64,000 nucleotides of DNA, from NCBI RefSeq assembly GCF_905220565.1, contig NC_059401.1, positions 4,117,001-4,181,000 of the forward strand, in the 5' to 3' direction. Below, in pieces: positions 20,701-30,332 of the stretch. Position numbers and translations under genes: made by a program. The notes beneath the pieces are model-generated. The model was given only the letters and a program-made list of their open reading frames with translations, searched no databases and was not told the origin of the DNA. The stretch's first letter is position 1; every line of letters starts with the position of its first letter. The DNA comes from Melitaea cinxia. Taxonomy: Eukaryota > Arthropoda > Insecta > Lepidoptera > Nymphalidae.

Positions 20701-22142
20701 CGAGTGTCGTAAAGGCCATGCTTGACAGCGAGAGATCGTGGCATGCGGCGGTCTCCTTCTGCGAAGAGGTAATGACGTAGAAGGAGACCGCGGAGCGGGC
20801 CAGAGAGGAAGGCGCCTCTGCTGGCCCCCTCCGGCGCAGACGTACGGGGGCAAGGAGAAGGCGGTTTGCCCACCTCCTCCCCCCCCTCGTAATAGTGGGA
20901 TCGGCGGCCGATAGTCGGGGGACTTCGGCCGGCCGGACGACACGACCTCATACGTCTGAGGGGTGGCCTTGTTGTGAGCGAGGCAACCCCACCATTATGC
21001 CGGGGCCCGGAGGCTTTGTCCGGGCCTACTGCTGAGGCGAGATGGCGAATGCTAGCACGACCCCATCTCGCCCCACCCAGGCGGATGACTGCTAACACTT
21101 ACACTTGCTAACACTTGCTACACTATTATCATTTCAGCCTGTTACAGTCCACTGCTGGACATAGTTCCTCCTCCACAAGTTCGCGCCAAAAATGGAGTGA
21201 ACTCATGTATTTTGCCCATAGTCACCATGCTAGGCAGGCAGGTGGGTGACCGCAGGGCTGGCTTTGTCGCGCCGAAGACGCTGCTGCCCGTCTTCGACCT
21301 GTGTATTTCAAAGCCAGCAGTTGGATTGTTATCCCACCATCGGTCGGCTTTTTAAGTTCCAAGGTAGTAGTGGAACTGTTTATATATACACAATCTACTA
21401 AGTAGAGATCTTAATTTAGAGCAGACGAGGTCTATGTGAAGCTTCCAGCTAAATCTGTTATTAATAAAGATGCCGAGATAAGTATTTTGATTTACTTTTT
21501 CTAACAGTGGACATTGACAATGGAGGATCTGCTAAAGAAGTTTTACGTCAGTGTGTGGTCTAAAGCACACTCGTTTTTTTTTCCAGGTATTTAACGACAG
21601 GGGAGTTAATAAAATATTACTATTTCTCTTTTTAGTGAAGAACGCTTTAATTAATTGTTTTATAAGCTTTTCATGTCAGGGGTTCTACGTCTACGCTATG
21701 AAGGCCAAATATGCTTGCATTGAAGTTATGAGTGATAATAGAAATCCTGGTAAGATTAGTGATAGTTTTAAATTCACCGTCACGAAAAAAGAGAATATCA
21801 ATGGAAATATATTTTGGGTTTCGCAAACTTCTAACTGACTGATACATACAGCTTTTTGGGAAATAAGATGAAATTGCACACGTTATTTTGTTTCGACCAC
21901 TACTTTTACGTGACTGTTTTTGGTATCTGTGTTTTTTGTCTTAAAACTTGTGTATTTATGCATTAATGTCATCTTATGTTTCAGATGTAAAACGATTCAC
22001 TAAAAATATTTTGCGCTTAAACGAAGTGGCTTTTCGTAAAATGGAAGCTTGTCGACTGTTCGTAATTGATGCAAAGCTACCTTTTACTTTAATAAGTTCT
22101 GCAGTTTATTACGTTGTGGTAGTAATACAATTTGCAATGTAA
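17750..22142 (+). CDS. Insect gustatory receptor, copy 1 of tandem array (5 exons, 409 aa)
   Basis: Exons 17750-18455, 18593-18702, 18820-18912, 21587-21749 and 21985-22142 give 1230 nt. The start MTNYMSS was chosen because the two paralogues begin MTNQLR and MANKLR; an in-frame ATG at 17714 would add 12 residues. Hydrophobic segments fit the seven-membrane insect chemoreceptor plan: four in exon 1, one in exon 3, one in exon 4 and the last in exon 5. Exon 4 carries CFISFSCQGFY and exon 5 ends SSAVYYVVVVIQF, the place of the C-terminal TY-x5-QF signature of gustatory receptors, here with VY instead of TY. Insect GRs are ligand-gated cation channels in the membranes of taste neurons; ligand unknown. 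Intron 3 (2.7 kb) is inflated by an R1-clade LINE. Confidence 0.9.
18976..19160 (-). pseudogene. LINE reverse transcriptase C-terminal remnant
   Basis: On the minus strand the frame reads FVIPIARNFYGARMLN, then FVNELPEDPQELYLDKRK, then RLLKERLLKS and a stop at 18976-18978. This resembles the end of jockey/CR1-type LINE ORF2. It is heavily 5'-truncated and lies in intron 3 of the first receptor gene. Confidence 0.5.
19340..19425 (-). repeat. Family R fragment
   Basis: GGGCAAAACACATGAGTTCG, TTTTTGGCGTGAGCTTGTGG and GCAGTGGACTGTATAGGCTG match the 3' part of family R; it ends in an A run rather than TGATG. Confidence 0.6.
19505..21092 (+). mobile_element. R1-clade non-LTR retrotransposon, 5'-truncated
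   Basis: GC-rich island inside an AT-rich intron, covering the second half of the reverse transcriptase, the C-terminal domain and the 3' UTR (GCTGAGGCGAGATGGCGAAT onward). The 3' UTR matches the copies at 6326, 8733 and 55128. The 3' end is lost: after GCGGATGACTGCTAACAC the sequence leaves the consensus. Base composition differs sharply from the surroundings, as usual for R1-clade elements in insects. Confidence 0.85.
19525..20780 (+). pseudogene. R1-clade LINE reverse transcriptase, 3' half (frameshifted)
   Basis: Starts in one frame (VPLYLRTLLGDYLQGREV) and moves by a one-base change near 19630, within the conserved CGVPQGS motif, to the frame open from 19620 to the stop at 20778-20780. 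That frame reads PQGSVLGPLLWN, then SCYANDTLVVA, where the catalytic YADD has become YAND (codon AAT at 19728-19730), then the thumb and C-terminal region with CHECGAPEDTALHTLEAC, the CCHC-type finger typical of R1-clade ORF2. Upstream ORF1, the endonuclease and the RT fingers are absent. Truncated, frameshifted and mutated at the active site, so inactive. Large antisense open frames over this region are GC-driven shadows. Confidence 0.85.
21122..21385 (+). repeat. Family R unit, partial
   Basis: ATTATCATTTCAGCCTGTTA, CAGTCCACTGCTGGACATAG, GACGCTGCTGCCCGTCTTCG and TCGGCTTTTTAAGTTCCAAG in order; lost after GGTAGTAGTGGAACTG. Lies just upstream of exon 4 of the first receptor. Confidence 0.7.
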
Positions 22143-22496
22143 AGTATATTAATGCTTACAAATATTAAAACTTTAATTAAACACAAAACCTCCTTTGACC
22201 TCTAGATTGTTTAGATATTATTTATTTAAGTTGGCTTTGTGTATTATTAAAGATATGGTGTTACAACCGTTGACTTGTTTCAACTCTAAAATGTAAGGTT
22301 ATTGATAATTTGACGCGCAGGACCTAAAAACTATTGTATGCATTAAACCGACTTACCTCAAATGGAGATAGCTTTATACCTAGTTTTACTAATATAATAA
22401 ACATTATGAATACATAAATGTATAATTATTTGAATATTTATTGTAAATTTGTTGTAACTTGTACACCTATGCTGACACTAGACTATTTCCTTTGCC

Positions 22497-22640
22497 CTAA
22501 GGTTGCCTGGAAGAGATAGCTTATTAGCGATAAGCCCACCCTTTGTATCAAATGATAAATTGTTATAATCTTTGATTCTTTTCTATTTATTATTTATATG
22601 TTCGGTGTACAATAAAGTGTATTATTATTATTATTATAAG
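22497..22640 (+). repeat. LINE 3' tail
   Basis: AAGGTTGCCTGGAAGAGATA, TTAGCGATAAGCCCACC and GTGTACAATAAAGTGTATTA followed by an ATT repeat. The same tail lies on the minus strand at 3308-3515. Confidence 0.5.
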
Positions 22641-23009
22641 AATCGATGGAAGAAAAGAAGGATCAATAGTTCGAAAGATATTATTAATTTAGATTACAGT
22701 AAGTACCACAAGTTATCACTCTCCTCTAGTAAGAAATTATATGCCAATTATATGTAATTAGATTTCGATGGGGGTTAAATAACTTTCTATATATTCCTTA
22801 AAGTACGCTAGGATAGCGCAGTCTGTACTGCTACCAATCCTTGACGTACTCCACTTATTTACTTCACTCGAATGATAGTCTACTATTGTAGATCCTCTCC
22901 CCTCCCTTTCATTTTTCTTGTCTTTTTATATTAAATTTTACACGCTTTCTAACGCTACGCTAATGCTACGTTTACGCTAGACCTCTGCCCAAATCTGCTC
23001 AAAGGTTTC

Positions 23010-23345
23010 TTGTGCTTGATCGCCGTGACTTCAATCGCGTAGAAATTAACAAAAAGTTTTTGTTCAGTCTGCAGAGTTATAAAATAAATTTTCTAAAATA
23101 AAAGTAGCCTAAGTTACTCCTTGTTACATCAGTTATCTCCCGTCCCAAAAGTCCCGTCGTCGAAAGTCCCATCGAAATTGGTTCAGTCGTTTCAGAGATT
23201 AGCCGGAACAAACAGACAGATAGACAGACAAAGAAAAATGTTGTTTTGGTATATGTACCGTGTATACATCCATATGCCTTTAGTAATAAGCGGTTATTTT
23301 AATATTACAAACAGACACTCCAATTTTATTTATTTCTATAGATTT
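23010..23345 (-). mobile_element. Non-autonomous Helitron-like element
   Basis: Minus-strand copy of the 8912-11095 family without its nested insertions: TATAGAAATAAATAAAAT at its 5' end, TTGGAGTGTCTGTTTG, AATAACCGC, GTTCCGGCTAATCTCTGAAA, and the degenerate end near 23025. It shows what the uninterrupted middle of that family looks like. Confidence 0.6.
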
Positions 23346-23914
23346 CTATTTTGTATTAGTGTGAAAAAAGCGTGTACAGTAAATAAATAAACAATGTCAA
23401 AAGGTTTTTTTACTCTTATCTAAATAATCCAGAGTCAATATGACTGGGTTAAATAGTCCTTATTGCACTTAAAAGACACATACAAAAATATTAGTACAAT
23501 GGCAGTTGGCAAGGGCGAACTTATCTCTAAAAGAGATCTCTACCAGCTTAACATATAGATTACCAGCTTAATATATAGATAATAATTGATGTTTCACTAA
23601 AAATATTATTTTTTATTCAACTTTGTGGCTAAAAAAGGTTACGGTCCATCCACCACGTGACGGTTAGTAGTTATCATAGCCTAGGGATGCTTAAAATACT
23701 AAAATCGTTGCTGTCTCTAAGACCCTCCTCAGAAGCTCTGGCCACCTTAAACCTCAGGAACATAAAACTACTTGTTTAGCTGTGATCTGCTGTAATATTG
23801 AGGTGCTTCGCCAGGTGGGCTGCCACATGATGACTGACAGGTGATTTGAGAATTTTATTTATCCAAACGAGCTTTTTACTAACTGATAACATCGCCTTGG
23901 CCATAGGTGTACAC

Positions 23915-24260
23915 GGTATCGAATTCAAAGTATCGATAGTGCACTCATGAGTAGTATCGAAAAAAAAAGTATCGTACTCATGAAAGTATCGAAACAAAAG
24001 TATCGATACTTCTAGGTATCGAGTACAAACACAAAAGTACTCGATACCTAGACGTATTGATCTTCGACTTCCAATAAAAAGGTCGTCGCTTCAAATTATC
24101 GTAAATTTTTTAGTCAACCAAAAGAAAAATGTAATAGTACTTATTTAAAACTTTCGATACGATACCTGCCAAAAAGTACTCATTGAGTAAAAGTATCGGA
24201 TGCAAAGTATCGAATATCGGTATCGAATGGCAATGTACTCGATACTACAAAGTATTGATA
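23915..24260. repeat. Tract of repeated GTATCGA/TATCGATA motifs
   Basis: About fourteen GTATCG or CGATAC words in roughly 350 bp on both strands, including two full TATCGATA palindromes. In Drosophila TATCGATA is the DRE bound by DREF, and CGATA clusters bind BEAF-32; whether that applies here is unknown. It may equally be the end of a foldback transposon. Confidence 0.4.
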
Positions 24261-24781
24261 GTTTTTTTGTGTCCGTAGCCAAGGTATATCTAAGTTCGAG
24301 TTTTAGGAGATGCATTTTCTAAACTTTTCTTTTTTGTTTTACGTTGGGTTTACTTGGAAAACTACTATATATATTTAAAAAAAAATCTGTACTTAATATA
24401 CTCATGTGCGTAAAACAACTCCTTATCTGGCCACATCACTGTGGCCCAAAACAGCTTAAAACATCACTATCAAATTGCTACGTATTTTTGAAAAGTAATT
24501 AATGATTAAGGTTAATTTATTTCTCAAAAACCGTAATGTAAATGGTCAATCTATATGACGAGCATAAAAATCAATAATTCATTATCATAAAACATTTTTA
24601 TTTTCGTAATGTTATCTAAAGTGTTCGATATTATGTGTTTGAAGAGTAACGTTAAAAGTTGTTTTTCTGGAGTACACAATTGAAGCATATTATATTAACC
24701 AAATTGACATCTGTCGTGTGACAGTGTGTTGATATGTAATATAAAGGTTGTTTTTTTTTACATTATATTACTCATGTAATA

Positions 24782-25010
24782 TTAGGTCGGGGAAAAAGTA
24801 TACAACTTAAGACTTTATTTACCAAGTGTATTTACATTTGACTTTGATATGTATAAACCATTTTGTTCGATAACTTGTAGCCGTTTTGAAGACAGTGACA
24901 TAATTCCATTTCAAAAGATGTCTTTATATCTTTAATAAAAACATTGGGAAAGCAGTTTGGATAGTCAAATATTCTGAACACCCCTAAACAGGTAATAAAA
25001 AATCTGAGGC
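24782..25010 (-). pseudogene. mariner-like transposase C-terminus and terminal repeat
   Basis: Begins TTAGGTCGGGGAAAAAGT, a mariner-type terminus. On the minus strand the frame reads MSLSSKRLQVIEQNGLYI, matching the RWQKVIxxNGxY end of mariner transposases. The rest of the gene and the other end are missing. A plus-strand relative ends at 40311. Confidence 0.6.
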
Positions 25011-25415
25011 TATTCTAAAAAAGCTATCTCAATTTTTATTTCTGGCAGCGATGTGTATTTCAAAAATGCTTTCTTAAATTCTTGCTTAAATCTCATAAAG
25101 TATTGACGTATTGAATTGCGTGTTAATCTAGGTTTCGATACAGTCTATAGAGCTTGACTACCCTTTGACCAATACTTTTTTCGGACATTCTCAACCAAAC
25201 ATACACCTGTGGCCAAAAATCAAAAATTAAGAGAGCTCTGAGAAGCGTTAATGCAGCCACAAGGTTTAGTTTTATTACGTTTCAATAGAGATTAGCAATA
25301 GAGTAAATAATTCATTACGTTAATGAGTTAACTAGTAATCAAATATGTTTCAGATAAAACCTTGTCGTGAGAAAGTTAGTACTTCTATCAAGATAGAAAT
25401 CTGGAACATCTTAAA

Positions 25416-28400
25416 ATGACCAATCAGTTACGTTGTAATGAAGTATTATACGATAACATTTTGGACGAAGATATTAAAGCAATGTTTTTCCCATTTCATT
25501 CAATGCAATTACTTTTCCTCTTACCAAGATATAGAATCTATAACAACTTCATCACTTTTAATAGTATCTCTGTCATTATTTTATCATCTTTAGGATTTAT
25601 AATACCTTGTGCTTTTATGACTGCACGCTACGTCATGGTGTTATCTATAATCACAAATACGCCTACTTTAATGTTTTTGATTACTTACGACTTATTATTT
25701 CATTCCTTTGGATTCATCATGACTTACTCTTTAAATATAGTTCATAAAATGCTTTATGTGGAATTAGTACTCAATATTCAAAGAGTTTTCAAATTTTTCA
25801 AATACAATCAATACAAACGAGTTCGATTATTTAATTTAATTTCTTGGTTTGCTATAGGTTCAGTGGTTATGTTTTATTTGGTAATCTTTATATATGTTTT
25901 ATTTTTCACTAAAAAGGGCTTTGTAGAGGCTTTTTCTGGATTTGTTATTGTTTTTTTTGACATAAGTGTTATTTTTGCAAGTCAGATAATTAATATGTGT
26001 CAAATTCAATTAAAAATATGGATTTCTGAGTTGAAACATCTAAGTACATCATTAAAATCTATTCCTAAATGTGAAGGACACTCTGATCTTACATTAGAGA
26101 GACAAAAAGTTCAATCACCAGGTAATCAAGTGACGTAACTTTAGAATGAAAACTATTTTTCATCACACTGCAATAGGCTGTAGTGATGAGATATCTCTAA
26201 AATTAATTTCAATTATCAGCTTATAATTATATTTTTAAGAGCATAAAATAAAAGAAGAACAGATAAATCAAGAGTGGAGAAGATTATTAAAAATTTATAA
26301 AATGATAATGAAAACATATGATATTTATAAGAAGATATTTCGAGCATGTGTAAGTAATCTAATTTTTTATGTTGTATTATAATTAATTTAATTTTTTTAG
26401 AGCCTTTTCATTTAAAATTATAAGGAGATATATCTGTATAATATAATACTTTCAGATTTTATATCATTGCATGGAAACTTTTACGTCTATGGTATTTTAT
26501 GCGAAAATTTTTCTAAGTAGTGCAAAGAATCCTATTAACGATAAAGTAAGTACATAGTTTAATCAAAGTAAAGTACATAATTTAGGTAAACTAAAAAGTT
26601 GCAATAAGATCTTCTTGGTTGTATTGCGTGCAATTGACTCGTTTTGATTCCATGAAAAGGTTGATGAATATTTTAAAAACGAAATTAAAAAGTAAAAAAC
26701 AGATTTTCGCCACTTTTCATTTGTTTTTGTGTTCTCTGAAACGGGAGAATCAAACAAAGTAATTCGGTATATTTTAAAATTTTACTTTAAAAAAAGAGGA
26801 AAATGAGTTTCAAGCTGCGATAATACTTGGTGATCTTTATGGAGCAGTAAGAGTACGACGAAATTGGTTTAAGCGTTTGCAGTCAGGAAAGTTTTATGTC
26901 AAAGTCGCCAGTTGCTTAAGCGTTCCGATATTTTTGAAAAAGTGGAGCTTGGTCGATATTTGAATCGTTTCGATATAATAGACCCATTTGAAAAAGGCTA
27001 GCTATTCAAAAAAAAAACAATATATGAGCCCCACATGAACTCTCCGAAAGAAAATTAGGGACCGTTTGAGATTCCTTTTTAAAACTTAATGATATTAGAC
27101 CATTTTTGAAGAGATTGATCACTGATGTGGAAAAGTGATCACTTATGATGATTTCACGATAAGAATGTACGAAAGAAATCTTGGTTAAAGGTCGAGCAAT
27201 TAGCACAGACTATCGCGAACCCCATATTGACACTCGATAAGGTGACGTGAGTATGTGGTCGCTGTGTGGCTACGTTAGTAAAGAATACTATCACATACTC
27301 ATCATTCATCCTCATCATCATCGTTTCAGCCTATCACAGTCCACTGCTGGACATAGATATCCACAAGTCGGCGCCGAAAATGACGGGAACTCATTAGTTT
27401 TGCCCATAGTCACCACGCTGGGCAGGCGGGTTTGTGTCCACGGGGCTGGCTTTTTCGCAACTAATACGCTGCTGCCCTTCTTCGGCGTTTGTATTTGGAA
27501 GCCAGCAGTTGGATAGTTATCCCACCATTAGCCGGCTTTAACAGTTCCAATGTGATGATTGAACTGTTTTATCCCTTAGTCGCCTCTTACAACACCCACG
27601 GGAAGCGGGGGTAGCTATATTCTTTAATGCCGTAACCACGCAGTAATATGTTTTGTTAATCAAATTAAAATACTATTTAAATTACTTTCAGATAAGCCAC
27701 TGGGATATTGAAAATTGTTTTATGTTTCTAACTATAGTAAAGAATGTTATCAATAACTTTTATATAAGTTTCTCATGTCAGAGCTTTTACAACACTGTTG
27801 GGAAGGCAAACGTTGCTTGCATTGATGTTATGGCTGATAATAAAAGATGTGGTAAAAATTTAATGGTCTTTTTTATCAAATGTTTTAATGAAATATACTG
27901 TAAATTCCTATTAATGTATTCTTGGACACTTATGCCTAAAACTAAAAATTTAGTATCAAATAGTAAAATTAGTAGGTATCTAGATACTAAATTTTTAGTA
28001 CATTATTTTACACCACGTTTCATTAACATTTTCTTATTTTTGTTTCATTATGTCCCTAAATAAATCATCATCATCATCACCATCATCATATCAGCCTATT
28101 GCAATCCACTGCTGGAGATAGGCCTCCACAAGTTCTCGTCAAAAATGGCGTGAACTCGTGTGTGTTGTCCATAGTCACCACGCTGGGCAGGCGGGTTGGT
28201 GACCGTTGGTGACTTAATAAATATAAATTTAATATTAATGATATTTTATATTAATATTAAAATTTTAAATAAGTGTAATTTTTTTTTCTTTTAGGTGCAA
28301 AACAAATTTGTAAGAATATATTGCGTATAAACGAAGCGTCATTTCACAAAATGGAAACTTTTCGACTGTTTACTGTAGATGCGAAGCTACCGTTTGCTTT

Positions 28401-28452
28401 GATAAGTTCTGCCGTATACTACGTTATCGTAGTAATACAATTTGCATTGTAA
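25416..28452 (+). CDS. Insect gustatory receptor, copy 2 of tandem array (5 exons, 407 aa)
   Basis: Exons 25416-26121, 26240-26349, 26456-26545, 27692-27851 and 28295-28452 give 1224 nt. Exon 1 (706 nt), exon 2 (110 nt) and exon 5 (158 nt) equal those of copy 1 in length, and all intron phases agree. Starts MTNQLRCNEVLYDNILDED; shared blocks include FITFNSISV, KMLYVELVLNIQRVFKFFKY and WISELKHLS in exon 1 and ISFSCQSFYNTVGKA in exon 4. The C terminus is SSAVYYVIVVIQFAL. The seven-membrane gustatory receptor plan and likely origin by tandem duplication follow from this. Intron 3 holds a mariner remnant and a family R unit, intron 4 a short family R copy. No frameshift or stop in any exon, so probably functional. 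Confidence 0.9.
26800..27245 (+). pseudogene. mariner transposase remnant
   Basis: Reading across several frameshifts, the segment shows NWFKRLQSGKFYVKVA (end of the DNA-binding domain), HELSERKLGTV, DIRPFLKRLIT and EKW.ITYDD (first catalytic Asp region), then NVRKKSWLK and QTIANPILTLDKV. These are conserved mariner blocks in the right order. Multiple indels and stops make it a dead copy. Intron 3 of GR2. Confidence 0.65.
27255..27640 (+). repeat. Family R unit with an inverted end fragment beside its tail
   Basis: Main copy 27293-27640 runs from the ATCATC tail to TATTCTTTAATGCCGTAACC. Immediately before it (27259-27290) sits GCTGTGTGGCTACGTTAGTA plus AAGAATA, the opposite end of the same family in reverse orientation. 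Intron 3 of GR2. Confidence 0.65.
28064..28215 (+). repeat. Family R unit, 5'-truncated
   Basis: ATCATCATCACCATCATC tail, CAGTCCACTGCTGGA-like block, and TCACCACGCTGGGCAGGCGG, stopping at GGTGACCG. AATAAAT occurs just before and after the copy and may be the target duplication. Intron 4 of GR2. Confidence 0.6.
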
Positions 28453-28508
28453 AACTATTGCAATACTTAATGAAACTAAACCAACTGTTAAGACTAAATT
28501 CAAATGCA

Positions 28509-28514
28509 AATAAA
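28509..28514 (+). promoter_or_regulatory. Probable polyadenylation signal of GR2
   Basis: AATAAA 57 bp after the stop codon. The third receptor has AATAAA at the same distance from its stop (37149-37154), which supports conservation of this site in the duplicated genes. Confidence 0.55.
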
Positions 28515-29089
28515 AAGCTATTATTTCATAATTCTTTGACTGTATTGCTATTTATTTGTAAGTTTAACTTTATTATGTATGTAGTTTTGAGAAAAGTACA
28601 AAGTAACAAAAGTGTTGTAGTCCAAAGTGTGATGAAAAAATTGCAATATGACATCTTAATTTAAGTTTTTCATTTATTGAGTTCTGTAAATGAATATTAA
28701 TTGTGACCTTAATAAATGTTATAAAATAATATTGTTTTTCATCTATCATTTGCATTCTAACGCTCATTAAAACTACAAAATTTTAATGAAATTAAGGCAA
28801 ATCGAGCTAAATTCTATCATTTGTAATTTTCACGAATATCATAACTTTGCTTACACTTAGCACTTGAGCGTATGAAAAAAAAAGACAGTAGACAGACTTT
28901 TCTAAAAATGCTAGAAATATAAATAATAAATATTTTAAGACTCTCAAAAATTCTCATCTAGAAATTCAGAAAAAAACAGAGACGTAAAGAATACCCTATT
29001 GTACTGTTTTATAACGTTGTTTGCTCAAAAAGCCGTTTTATATTTTTATGGCCATGTTGTAGAAAATAGTAGTAGGTAATCTTTAAAAA

Positions 29090-29335
29090 TCCGCCATCTT
29101 GGATTTAGAGTAACGTGTTTTTATTTTTTAAGTTACTCTGAGCAAGTTCTTTCATTTGATTCCATATTGTAGGAGTGCATTAAAAATAACTAGATCGAAC
29201 ATCTTTTGTGGTCCGCCATATGGTATTCAGAGTAACATCACTTATTTTTCGAGTTACACTCAGTAAGTCATTTAATTTGGCACCCATATTGTAGTGTTGA
29301 ACTAAGAATAAGTAGTCTGCCATCTTCAAGTCCAC
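29090..29335 (+). repeat. Imperfect tandem duplication of about 125 bp
   Basis: Two successive units share the order CCGCCAT, TT(A)AGAGTAAC, GAGTTAC/AAGTTACTC, AGTAAGT/AGCAAGT, CATATTGTAG. A related sequence near 15880 contains TACCCATATTGTAGTATAC. Probably part of an unidentified interspersed element. Confidence 0.45.
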
Positions 29336-30332
29336 CATTTTGGAATTAGAATGAAATCACATAACATATCATGCATTGTCATCCAAAATAAAAGTATATA
29401 CAAAGTTTCAGCTCAATCAGTTAAAGATTTATGCTTCAAAATTGAGTTGCAAGATTCCACCCTAACAAAACATACATACATACATAAATACATGGCAAAT
29501 TAAATAGAGGCTTTTATAATACCAGATGTACATAGCCAATCACAAAAAAATGAAGCATTTATTTTTAATTAATATTTATTTTTTTTTGCACACCAACACA
29601 AAAGTAACAAAAATAATGAAGTGTAGATACTATATTCGTCTTTCGTGCGCTGTGGTCATACATAATTTCGTTTATAGTAATTTTTATTTGTATCTGATAT
29701 AAATTGTTTGAGATTATTCAGATAAGAAACAAAGTTTGGTTTCACTATTTTTTTTTAGTATATTACATTGTGTAACACTAAATAAATAATTTAACGTTTT
29801 GAGTCCACAGTGAACTTAATATCATTAGTGGATTGGTAAAACTATCAAATTGTTCATAGACTTGTCTCATTAAGAAACGTTGTAAGGCCCTTGGTATAAA
29901 AAATATATATTGGGAGTTAAACCGTTTGAAGCAAGTGATGCTGACACAGTGACGCTGATGTTTAACGACTCTGAGAGTGATTTTTTAGATCGCTTTTAGC
30001 TGTTTATTTAAGGTAAACATATAATAATATACCAAGATTTGCTTATTTTTACGTATACATAGCGTCAATTTATGTTTTGATTTTAGAGTTTATTTCAATC
30101 AATTGTAATTTGATTATTTTAATAGAGTATTTTAATTTGTAAATAGCACAATAGTTCTTTTTAAGGAGCAAACTACAGTCGCATGACGGTGCTAACACAC
30201 ACACTATGTTTCTCTGCAGAACAGAAAACAAAGAATGTAATGCTACAAAAGCAATTAAATACATTTAAAATAATTATCCAAAATTCAACAACTGAGCTGA
30301 CTATTAAAGAAGAAATCTAGAAGAACAGAAAT

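Larger units (their letters stand above)
22143..25415. other. Intergenic region between GR1 and GR2
   Basis: No gene recognised. ATTAAA at 22164-22169 may be the GR1 polyadenylation signal. Holds a LINE tail (22497-22640), a Helitron-like element (23010-23345), a TATCGATA-rich tract (23915-24260) and a mariner remnant (24782-25010). 22640-23010, 23345-23915 and 24260-24780 show nothing I recognise. Confidence 0.5.
28453..30332. other. Intergenic region between GR2 and GR3
   Basis: No gene recognised. AATAAA at 28509-28514, 57 bp after the GR2 stop, is a likely polyadenylation signal. An imperfect tandem duplication lies at 29090-29335 and a LINE-tail scrap at 29585-29640. The last 300 bp before GR3 are AT-rich without recognisable promoter elements. 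Confidence 0.5.

Noticed and set aside
20034..21098. Several long antisense open frames (up to 200 aa) over the R1-clade LINE
   Set aside because: GC-rich shadows of the sense reverse transcriptase frame; no domains.
23776..23997. 73-aa minus-strand open frame beside the CGATA tract
   Set aside because: Considered a transposase scrap, but no diagnostic motif could be found.
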